This document shows, piece by piece, positions 54,658-64,000 of a stretch of DNA of 64,000 nucleotides (position 1 is its first letter; each line of letters starts with the position of its first letter). Made by a program: the position numbers and the translations under genes. Below the pieces are notes generated by a model. It was not told where the DNA came from, searched no databases, and worked only from the letters and a program-made list of their open reading frames with translations. This DNA is from Arthrinium phaeospermum (taxonomy: Eukaryota > Ascomycota > Sordariomycetes > Amphisphaeriales > Apiosporaceae): assembly GCA_006503535.1 (NCBI GenBank), contig QYRS01000014.1:744001-808000 (forward strand), in the 5' to 3' direction.

Positions 54658-55707
54658 ATGTCGAAAACCCAGCAGAAACCCAAGTCCACCATTGAGTTGT
54701 ACTCGCCAACCTACTTCGCGGCGTGCACTCTGGGTGGTATCATTGGTACGTCGCATCGCTTGATATTATTGCAGGATAACGGAATGGCATTTGCTGACCG
54801 ATGCGCATAAACAACAGCCTGCGGCCCGACGCACACCTCGGTAACACCGCTCGACCTCGTCAAGTGCCGCCGCCAAGTCGACTCGTCCATCTACAAGTCC
54901 AACGCGCAGGCGTACCGCAAGATCTACGCTACCGAGGGGCTGCGGGGCATCTTCACGGGCTGGGCGCCCACCTACGTCGGCTACTCCTTCCAGGGCGCGG
55001 GCAAGTACGGCTTCTACGAGGTCTTCAAGTACTACTACGGCGAGAAGCTGTTCCCGAACGCGCCCAAGACGCTCGTCTACCTGGGCGCCAGCGCCTCGGC
55101 CGAGTTCCTGGCCGACATCGCCCTGTGCCCCTGGGAGTCGATCAAGGTGCGCATGCAGACCACGATCCCGCCCTACGCCAAGACGCTGCGCGAGGGCTGG
55201 GGCAAGGTGACGCAGAAGGAGGGCGTGGCGGGCTTGTACAAGGGGCTCTACCCTCTCTGGGGGCGACAGATACCATATACGATGGTTAAGTTCGCCAGCT
55301 TCGAGAAGACGGTCGAGTTGATCTACAAGCAACTCGGCAAGCCCAAGGAGGCCTACACCACGCTGCAGCAGACGGGGGTCTCCTTCTTGGGCGGCTACAT
55401 TGCCGGCATCGGGTGCGCCGTCGTGAGCCACCCGGCCGACGTCATGGTCTCGAAGCTGAATGCCGACCGCAAGCCCGGCGAAGGCGCCATGACCGCCGTC
55501 GGCAGAATCTACCAGAACATCGGCTTCAAGGGGCTCTGGAACGGTCTGCCCGTGCGTATCGTGATGATTGGCACCCTGACGGCGTTCCAGTGGTTGATCT
55601 ACGACTCGTTCAAGGTCGGTCTCGGAGTAAGTTGTCCCGATCTTGAAATTCCATTGCACCATAACATGACTGACATTTTGCAGCTCCCGACGACTGGAGG
55701 TCATTAG
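54658..55707 (+). CDS. MIR1: Mitochondrial phosphate carrier, 306 residues
   Basis: Exons 54658-54745, 54818-55626 and 55684-55707; the last encodes only LPTTGGH and the stop. It starts [20 protein letters not shown]. The three mitochondrial-carrier repeats carry the expected PxDxxK-type motifs ([34 protein letters not shown]). [16 protein letters not shown] and [20 protein letters not shown] are specific to the phosphate carrier. It exchanges or co-transports phosphate and protons across the inner mitochondrial membrane for ATP synthesis. It marks the return to conserved housekeeping genes. Confidence 0.95.
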
Positions 55708-56358
55708 ACTGGAAAACTAGACTGGGCATAGAGCTTCTGGTGAATTGGAATTAGAATGGCGTTCCAGGCGTAGTGGTGGTTAATATCCCGATCTGGATAG
55801 GTAGCGTATTGACTCTTGAGATTTGCTTGTCAGACCAAAATAAATCAATTGCCTTGCATCTCGAGGTAGCTCTTTAGGGCTGCAGGAACTTGACTTGCCC
55901 GGTGACACACCTCATGCAAGCACTTAAAATGAGACAGATGCACACTACTAACCCAACGGCCAGACCAATGCCTGGAAATATTTCATTCTCATATTCTGTT
56001 GATATTGACATTTCCACTAGTAGGACCAATCAAAAGCTGCGATGCAAGCTTGGAGGTTGGGGAGCATTAATGCCATCATCATTCCAGTCCAAGCAGCAGG
56101 GGTCCGTTCCCCACGCAGCTCGAGCGGCTCGGCTTCTGATTAGGTCAAATGACATTGAATCCATGCACCCAGCTCCTGCCCGATGACCAAACAGCAGAAG
56201 CCCAAGCAGAGGAACCACGACTTTTGCAACCACCACACCACCTGCCAATCCGATTAATTGCAGATGGGCATGATGTGGTAGAGATGCGTTCACCCCCTAG
56301 ATTCTTCCTCTAATGTGCATCTCCACCTAGCCTTCTGGAGGCAAAGTGTGCCGCCGCC
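55708..56358. other. Intergenic region, about 650 bases
   Basis: Phosphate carrier 3' end and promoter of the Vps39 gene. No feature recognised. Confidence 0.4.
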
Positions 56359-59300
56359 ATGCTTTCTGCCTTTACCGCTCGCCCCATCATCGAGCTCAAG
56401 CCGCGGGACAAGTCCAAGATCGAGACCATCCTCGCAAATGGTATGTGTAGCTTCCCTCTGCTTCCTTTTCCTCGAGGCCGCCTACTGATAAACTGTTATT
56501 GATTGTCCCAGGCGATCGCGTGCTTGTGGGCTTGAATACAGGCTCTCTACGAGTTTACCGACTCAACAACATCTCCCTCTCCAATGGCAACAACAACAAC
56601 AACGGCCATGCCAACAACGGCACCTCCTCCCAGCCCGGCAGCCTCCCCGACGCCTTGAGCCCTCCCACCTCCAAAGCCGGCCCGCCGTCCTCGAAGCCCA
56701 CCGACCTCCTGCGCGAGGTCGAGAAGTTCTCCACGCGCGCCGTCGAGCAGCTCGCCATCATCAAAGAAGCCAACACCCTCATCTCCCTCTCCAACTACCA
56801 CGTCTCCCTCTACGACCTCCAGACCTACGAGCTCATCGAGACCATCCAGCGCACCAAGAACGCCAGCTGTTTCGCCGTCACCAGCAACATTGTCAAAGAT
56901 GGCGCCACAGGCATTCCCGAGATCATTTCCCGGCTCGCCGTGGCCGTCAAGAGGAGGCTGCTGCTCTGGAGCTGGCACGAGAGCGAGCTGGGCGACGACG
57001 TCACCGAGATCGTCCTCCCCGAAGCGATCCGCAGCGTCACCTGGGCCACGGCCACCAAGATCGTCTGCGGCATGAACGCCGGCTTCGTCCTCGTCGACGT
57101 CGAAACCTCCACTACGACCGAGATCGCTGCCGCCGCCACTGCCGCCGCGGGACAGGCGAGTCGATTCGGGGCCGCCAGTATGGGATACATGGGCCTCGGC
57201 GGATACATGCCCAAGCCGCTGGCTGCCAAGCTGGCGGACGGCGGGATGCTGCTGGCAAAGGACATCAACACACTCTTCATCGATGCCGAGGGCAAGCCTA
57301 TCGAAAAACGCCAGATCCCCTGGCAAAACGCACCAGACAACATCGGCTACAGCTATCCCTACATACTGGCCCTGCAGCCGCCGAGCAAGGGCGCCCTCGA
57401 AGTTCGGAACCCCGACACCCTCAGTCTCCTGCAGAACATCAACCTGCCCGGTGCTGCCCAGCTGCACTTTCCGCCGCCGACCTACAGCCTGGCTCATGCC
57501 GGCAAGGGCTTCCACATCAGCAGCGACCGGTGCGTATGGAAGATGGACGCCACCGACTACGACGCCCAGGTCACGGACCTCATCCAGCAGGGCTTGCTTG
57601 ACGAGGCCATCAGTGTCCTGTCGATGCTGGAAGACGCGCTGCTCAAGGATAAGACCGGGACCATGCGCGAAGTCAAGATGCGCAAAGCCGAGGTGCTGTT
57701 CAAGGCCAAGCGGTACCGGGAGAGCATGGATCTCTTCAACGAAGACGAAGTGCGCGCACCGCCCGAGCGGGTCTTGAAGCTGTTCCCGCGGATGATTGCC
57801 GGCGATTTGTCGTGGGAGGCGCAGGCGGACGACGAAACTGTGGCGACGGCGTCGGCAGCGGACACCGACCCGCATGAGGAAGACGGCCCGATGGAGGACA
57901 ACAAAGTGAACGGCGATGAGGGCAAGGATGAAACCATCGACGCTGCGTCCCCGTCGAAAGCGGGTGCGGGCGCCTTTTCCAAGTATTGGCCTCTTGGGGG
58001 CGGAGGACACAAGAAGAACGATTCGGATGGGGCTTCCATCATGTCGTTCAAGAAAGGCCCGGCCTCCAACCTGAAGGATGACGATGCTGCCAGCATCAAA
58101 GGGTCGGACGTTGGCTCAATCGCGAATGTCAAGGATGATGGGCCCTTGTCTGGCGATGACCTGAAGTCGGCCGTGGGCGAGCTGAGGTCGTATCTTGCCG
58201 GCACGCGCGCCCGTCTGCAGCGCTACATCGACCCCGTCACGGGCAAGCTGAAGCGCCAGACCTCTTCCTCGACAGAACCCTCGATCAACTCCGCCGAGGA
58301 TCCCTTTACCACATTACTGGCCGGGTCAGCGGATCCCGAATCCGACCAACAGCTAGCAGAAACTTTACGAACCACCTTCAGCATTGTCGATACAGCGCTA
58401 TTCCGGGCTTACATGTACAGCACGCCGGCGTTGGCTTCGTCTCTCTTCCGCATTGCCAACTTCTGCGACCCGAAGGTCGTGAACGAAAAGCTCCTCGAAA
58501 GCCACCGCTACAACGACCTGGTGGAGTTCTTCAACGGCAAGAAGCTGCATCGCGAAGCCCTGACTTTGCTGCGGCGTTTTGGGACCGCGTCGGACGAGTC
58601 CAATGACCAAGACGAGAAGTCTGCGGCGCGGGCGAATGATATCAATGTAAACGTGGCCCAGCCAGACGACCCTCTGGCGATACCCATCAATCCCTCAGAG
58701 ATTCCGCGTCAACTGCGCGGACCACAACGGACCGTCATGTACCTCCAGGCTCTTCCGCCCGATCTGATCGATCTGATACTAGAGTTTGCCGATTGGGTAC
58801 TCCGGCGAGACCCCAACTTGGGCATGGACGTGTTCTTGGCCGATTCGGAGAATGCCGAAACACTGCCCCGCGAGCGGGTCGTGAACTATTTGGGCAACAT
58901 CGACGAGGTTCTCGAAATCCGCTACCTCGAACACATCATCGGCGAGCTGGGCGACGCGACGCCGGACTTCCACAATAGGCTGGCCGAGCTGTTCATCAAC
59001 GTGTTGCGCGCTGGGGGCGGTGATGAACACGGCGGCAACGAGGGCGAGAAGGCGCCGATGATGGAGCGGCTGGTCAAGTTCCTGCGGGAGAGTAGGCAGT
59101 ACAGCCTTAGTCGGGCTTACGGCATCATTCCCAGAGACGGTAGGTTTCAAATGACTTCGACGTTGAGACTGGACACTAACGTTGGCGACAGATTCGGCTT
59201 TCTACGAGGCGCAGGCCGTGATCTTGTCCAACATGGGCTCCCACAAGCAGGCCTTGGATATATACGTCTTCAAGATGCAGGACTACGCCAAAGCTGAAGA

Positions 59301-60050
59301 GTGAGTTGGGTCATTTCAAGAAACCATGACAAACCGGATAACTGACAAAGGTGCGTGTCTAGGTATTGCAATCGTATACACAAACTACAAACCGAGCCCA
59401 GCCGGCCATCCTCTCCCTCGGCACGCCGGAACTCGCGACCTTCGTCTGCCAACCCGGCATTCTCAGGCTTGCTTCCCCCAACTCAAGACCCTCAGCAGCA
59501 AGACGACCCGGATGGGGCGCCGTCCATCTACCACACCTTGCTGGGACTCTACCTCACACCGGCCCCGCCGCACAAGCCGAACCTGGAGCCGGCGCTGGAC
59601 CTGCTCTCCAAGCACGGCTCGCGACTGCCCGCGGCGTCGACGCTGTCGCTTATCCCGGACGACCTTGCCGCCAACCGACTCGAGTCGTACTTTAGCGGGC
59701 GGATCCGGGCCGCCAACTCGCGGCTGGCCGAGTCGCGCATCGTCGAAGGCCTGCGCAAGACGTTGCTAGTTGACACGCAGGCGACGCTGCTGCTCGGCGA
59801 GGATAGCGTCCCGGGTGGCAGTAGCGTGAGCGGCGGCGGCGGACGCAACCGCCGCGTCGTGGTGGGCGAGGAGAAGGTCTGCGGCGTCTGCCACAAGCGG
59901 CTCGGCAACAGCGTCGTGGCGGTGATGCCCGACAATGCGGTCGTGCACTACGGCTGCTTGGGGCGGACGGGAGGCGGTGGCGTCGGCCCGGCTGGGGGGA
60001 GTTTCAAGGGGAAGGGGACGGTGGCGGGGTCTTGGGGGAGGAGTTCTTGA
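56359..60050 (+). CDS. VPS39: Vps39/Vam6, HOPS tethering complex subunit, 1168 residues
   Basis: Exons 56359-56440, 56512-59139, 59192-59300 and 59363-60050. It starts MLSAFTARPIIELKPRDKSK and continues DRVLVGLNTGSLRVYRLN, the N-terminal CNH (citron homology) beta-propeller. Middle clathrin-repeat-like helices follow (ALFRAYMYSTPALASSLFRI, FFNGKKLHREALTLLRRFG, VVNYLGNIDEVLEIRYLEHI). It ends in the Vps39-type zinc-binding tail CGVCHKRLGNSVVAVMPDNA followed by HYGC. In yeast the protein binds Rab7/Ypt7 and tethers membranes for vacuole fusion. Low-complexity Asn/His and Asp/Glu/Ser inserts enlarge it, as is common in filamentous fungi. Confidence 0.93.
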
Positions 60051-61409
60051 AGAAAGAAGGGGGTGTAACAACAGGATTGCATTGTTTCCTACGTTCAAGC
60101 ATTTGCTGAGATTGGGACATGAGGTGTCAGTGGCACAATCAAGTCGACAGCGAGCGGCCGTGGGGGGAACGGGAGAGCAGGCAAGGCGTGTAGGTGTAGG
60201 TGTAGGTATAGGCGAGTCGGGGGTTGTTATATGCATGAATGTGGGATGAGTTCACGAGTTCTCTTGGTGTTTTCGCATCTTGTCAGGGCTAGGGGGGTGC
60301 TGCTCTCTGTGTAAATATTGCAGCAACGACGGTTCGGGGAGGGCTTCGGGGATGGCGAAGTCCAATTGATCGGTGGTGGTGGTGGAATTTGGAAATACCC
60401 GTATAGAGAATGTGAAGTTTATGGTTCTGTTTCCGTACGCGAGTCGATCTGTATATACGGTACGTGTACATCTTAATTTCTTACTGGGACCGGTCGTTTT
60501 CTATTCACCTTATGGGCAATACTGTTTCTGTGGCTAGTAGTATGAGTTGGGCACATGGATCGATAGCAGCAGAGGATGGCGTCCATTCTATTTGCATGTA
60601 TTAATAAGGGGGTAGAGTACAAGTAATGGTGTCTTCTCCTTAACTATGGTTCTTCCGTTCATTGGGCATAGGTAGAGCCTGCGAAGGTCGAGATACCTAC
60701 AGGTAATCTACTTATGGCTGGACACCGTATATCCCGATCAAGTCCCAGGAGTGCAACTGTTCCTGTTTACTCCCAATCAGAGACCGGGTTCTCGCATCCG
60801 AGCCCATTTGTGGAAGTTTATCTATCGCCATCCCCATCCCCGTCATGCCTGTAAAGCTGAAGTATCTTCTTGTGTAGCAGCCATTGCGTCTTCGCTTGAG
60901 CGGGGAGGGTGGCCACGTTAGGTATGCGCAGCATGAGTGAACGGCATCAAACGACGGGAGACATCCTGGTCGCGCCCCGCAATCGAATGAATAAGGCGAA
61001 GGTTGTTTGCTTCAAGGTGCCCTGGAGCAACAGGGATAACGGGCAAGGCGAGTAACGAAAGTCGGCGTCCTCTGAAGTGCGCCGGTGGGTGTCGAGCTTC
61101 GAGTCGCGGTGAGGTATGGCTGCTGTGTCGCGAGTCGGCAGGGACGCCGTCGCCCATGTTGTCCAAGAATACCCAAACGACATTTCCTTCCAGGTTGTCT
61201 CGAACCTCCACGGCCTGCGACAGTTGCTAATCGCGAGTCGCGTGTCCTCATGTTCCCTCCCTTCTCAGCATCAGGATGCCGCCTTCCTCCCCTTCTTCTT
61301 CTTCTTGCTTCCTTCCTGTAGTACCGAACGGGATATTGGTGAGCCAAGTACTCTAGTCGCTCTCTCTCTCTCTCTTCTCAAAATGTCGCGGTCGGAATGG
61401 TGGGTAGCT
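60051..61409. other. Intergenic region between convergent genes, about 1.36 kb
   Basis: No convincing gene. It has short GTAGGT repeats at about 60188-60206, a GGTGGTGGTGG run near 60373, and a (CT)n run at about 61359-61379. Confidence 0.45.
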
Positions 61410-61781
61410 TCACACCTCGTCGTCCTCGTCCACGACCTCCTCCCCGTAGTTCTGCTCCTCGGCGTCCTCATCCGCGGCCGCATTGCCCCCGTTACCGCCG
61501 TTGTTGTTCTTCTTGCGCTTCTTGTTCTTGCTCGAGGTGGGCTCCGTCGTGGCCGCGGGCGCGGAGCTGGGGTCCCGGATCTTGTCGGCCTCCATGCGCG
61601 CCGTCAGGGCCTCGTTGACGCGCGCCTGGTGGTCGGCGACGGCGGCGCGGAGGCGGGCGAGGTAGGCGGACTTTTCGGCCGTGGTCAGGTTGGCTTCGTC
61701 GTCGACGGCCAGGGAGAGCTCGGTGGCGAAGGTGAAGGGGTCGCTGTGCGGCGCCTCGGAGTGGGTTTGCAGGGTCGGCAT
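61410..61781 (-). CDS. GON7: Gon7, EKC/KEOPS complex subunit, 123 residues
   Basis: The ATG at 61781 gives MPTLQTHSEAPHSDPFTFAT. The family core is KSAYLARLRAAVADHQARVN followed by EALTARMEADKIRD; the protein ends in an acidic tail (EEVVDEDDEV) after a Lys/Asn-rich linker. Yeast Gon7 has the same length, the same core pattern (YLxxLR...L...N..LT.RME) and an acidic C-terminus. The EKC/KEOPS complex makes the universal t6A modification of tRNAs reading ANN codons and affects telomeres. The frame stays open upstream to 62111, but that part looks like leader sequence. Confidence 0.72.
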   Translation of the reverse strand: MPTLQTHSEAPHSDPFTFATELSLAVDDEANLTTAEKSAYLARLRAAVADHQARVNEALTARMEADKIRDPSSAPAATTEPTSSKNKKRKKNNNGGNGGNAAADEDAEEQNYGEEVVDEDDEV

Positions 61782-62694
61782 TGCGAACAGGCGGATTCGT
61801 CGATGGGCGCGCGGGTTGCGAGGTGGTACGAGTGACGCGAGGCGGCGGCGATAACGAATGTGAGAGGAGAGAGGGGTCCAAACCAGAATGGGCTGGGGAA
61901 TTTGCAGTGGACGAGGAATTGGCAGAGTGCCTGTGTGACTTTGGTCGTGGTGATACCTGGACAAAATTGTTGCTGGCGTTGAGGGCCATTTGGATGGTGG
62001 GGTAGCGGGGTAGCTTGCGAGCTGGGCTGCTGTGGCTGGAACTTCTGGGGCGTTTAGGAACGTCAATTGACCAGCCTTGGGCTTGTTACTTGAGTGATAC
62101 ACTTTAAGCATAGATCGTGAACACTGTGCGAATCCTTGTTGAACTGGTGTCAGTTATTATCAGATATATGCATATTAGGTAATGCGCAGCGACGAGGGTA
62201 TGCCATTATTTGCTTAGCATGCCGTTGTGTTCAGCCCTCTTGATGCTGCGATGAGTTTGGCCCCCGTGACTTTGGACACTGGTCCTGGTAGCCCCCAATC
62301 CGGAGTATGGCGCCAACACATTTCATGCTGGCCATATGGCCAGCATCTAGCCCTTTTGGCCCGTTCCCGCTTGCCGCCCTTGCACATGCAGTTATAAAAA
62401 TAGAGACCAGTCATTCTCCCGTTGACAGGTAGATGTCATGCAAGGAGGGCACACCACCGTTGCACTGGCACAGTTGGGGGCAGCAATATGGCCAACCAAC
62501 TGCAGACACTGCCACATACAGGCAGGGATTCCGGCATGCATCCCATCATGAAACCAACAAGCACAGGGGCAGTGCGAGGGGCCATATAAGAAGACCTTGG
62601 TCTGGACAGCTTTACTGCATTCCTTCTACCAATCCGATCAAGCATTGTGTGAGTATCTTCTTTCTCTTTTCCCAGTTCCCTCTCCACAACTCCA
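61782..62694. other. Divergent intergenic region, about 0.9 kb
   Basis: Promoters of Gon7 (leftwards) and of the F-box-like gene (rightwards). No element recognised. Confidence 0.4.
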
Positions 62695-63676
62695 ATGACG
62701 CGCCATACCGGCAGAAAGGACGCTTCGTTTCTGGGTCTTCCCATCGAGCTTCGTTTGATGATATACAAGCAAGTAATCGCGTCATCCTACTCCGACCGCG
62801 ACTTCGACTTCCTCTGGAACGAAGACCAATACAACAGGTCGCCTGCCATCCGTCTGCACCTCATAGGGACTGGCCCGCTCGACGCGGACGGCTATGATGA
62901 CAATAGCGAGGGTGCCCTGGTCCAATATTCCCGAAAGGGGAAGCCACATTTCCCCGCGCCCGATGGGCACAGTCCCTGGGCCATGTCGCGCGTTTGCCGG
63001 ACAGTACACGCCGAGGTGATGCCACTGCTGAACTCGATCGACCTGTCCGACATCTTATTCAGCTTTGAGCATTTCAACGAGGACGACATGCGGCGCTGGA
63101 TCTCCTTGCCGTCCGCTGATCGCAGCGGCGAGGAGAGAGTCAAGGGAATACGCCGGTGGTCCATGTCCAACTGGGGCTACTGCCAGCGGGCGACCTACTA
63201 CAACGCAAACGGCCGCAGGAAGGATCTAGAAAGAGGGGGATCTGAAGATGATATGAAGGAGTTCAATGACCAGCTGCTCCAATTCCCCGGCTCTGATTGG
63301 GATCTGATGGATTTGGGACTGTCTGATGCGTAAGTAAACAGAATACTCTCAACCATAACGTGTCTAATTAAATATCCATGTCTGTAGGAAAAGGATGGGG
63401 GTTGCTGCCTTCTGCAGTCGTGGTCTCAACGTGGACTTTTCGTCAATCAAGCCGGAGACTGAAGACGACATCTGCGATTTCGAAAATGATGAGAGTCTTT
63501 GGCAAGCCAATATCTGCAGCCTAGGCAGTGACACCTGCAGCGACGTGGTTGGTTCTGGGTTGATGATTGGGGATGAATTTGACAGAGCAGCGTGGCTGCG
63601 GGATGGCCAACCTCCAGTCACTGGTCATTTCCTTTTGAGCCTACTACATACGCTTGGCGAATCATCGATGAGTTGA
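62695..63676 (+). CDS. F-box-like (LPxELRxxIY) uncharacterised protein, 307 residues
   Basis: Exons 62695-63329 and 63388-63676; the intron is GTAAGT...CTGTAG. It starts MTRHTGRKDASFLGLPIELR and continues LMIYKQVI, the N-terminal LPxELRxxIY motif of a very large family of fungal F-box-like or 2EXR-type proteins. The central part has AMSRVCRTVHAEVMPLL, also typical of the family. Such proteins may recruit substrates to ubiquitin ligases; nothing in the rest identifies a partner. The C-terminal exon is acidic (ETEDDICDFENDESLW). Confidence 0.75.
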
Positions 63677-64000
63677 CGAAAGGTAACTCTTCATATCCGT
63701 CGCCGGACACGGATATACCATAGCGGTCAAATAGCGTTAGCGTGGGACACGCATGAAGCGTCACAACCCCTGACCCCTGCGTTTTCTCGGTTATAGTCGT
63801 ATGTTCTGAAACGTCTAATCTTACTTATAAGTCTTGGCACAACTATAAGTAGCCCGCCTTTTCCACTTGACTTGACTCCAAATCTACATCCCTTTTTATT
63901 TTGAGTCACTTGACCCCCCTTTTCTCTTTTAGTCTCATGAGCTCTTATTTTCTATAAACTATCGCGTACAGCAGAAAGCTTATACGAACACCACAAGCAC
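63677..64000. other. Terminal intergenic region
   Basis: About 320 bases after the F-box-like gene, pyrimidine-rich towards the end. No feature recognised before the window stops. Confidence 0.35.

Noticed and set aside
61410..62111. 233-residue version of the Gon7 frame starting at 62111
   Set aside because: The extra N-terminal part is Pro/Ser/Arg-rich leader-like sequence. The 123-residue form matches the family length and core.

Overview
The window is nuclear DNA of a filamentous ascomycete, most likely a Sordariomycete. Genes are GC-rich and carry short GT-AG introns of about 45-130 bp with CTRAC-like branch sites. The recognisable families (Clr5 domain, SPX phosphate permease, Zn2Cys6 regulators with a fungal middle homology region, NACHT-ankyrin proteins, Vps39, Gon7) are typical of that group. 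I see no rRNA, tRNA or CRISPR.

Layout. (1) 0-10 kb is an ordinary housekeeping block: a Clr5-domain protein, an SPX-domain low-affinity phosphate transporter and an old yellow enzyme. (2) 10.8-25 kb looks like an accessory, decaying block: a gene with an in-frame stop, an intronless orphan, a drug/polyamine-type MFS transporter split into two head-to-head halves, a frameshifted membrane-protein gene, an AT-rich tandem repeat and an intact NLR-like receptor (TIR-like, NACHT, ankyrin). (3) 25-54 kb is a catabolic cluster: a MYND protein interrupted by a stop, four different sulfatases, a sugar porter, two Zn2Cys6 regulators (one with two zinc clusters), a PA14-containing GH3 beta-glucosidase, a FAH-family hydrolase, a GFA/CENP-V-type protein and a gentisate 1,2-dioxygenase-like cupin, plus a possible 24-residue micropeptide. 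(4) 54.6-64 kb returns to conserved genes: mitochondrial phosphate carrier, Vps39/Vam6, Gon7 and an F-box-like protein.

How the cluster may work. The 10-bp site CCGACTACCG (CGG-N4-CGG on the other strand) occurs five times exactly, and three more times with one change, and only in the promoters of the four sulfatases and the sugar porter. This fits one Zn2Cys6 regulator controlling desulfation and sugar uptake; the double-cluster regulator at 35.7-38.1 kb is the obvious candidate. The GH3, FAH, GFA and dioxygenase genes lack the site and may form a second module, possibly release and ring cleavage of an aromatic aglycone by the gentisate route. The substrate (a sulfated glycan or a sulfated or glycosylated phenol) is inference.

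The most unusual element is a short inverted-repeat sequence present twice. One copy is exactly intron 3 of the GH3 gene. The other, at 17.2-17.4 kb, is intergenic and also runs exactly from GTAAG to TAG. It looks like an introner-like transposable element.
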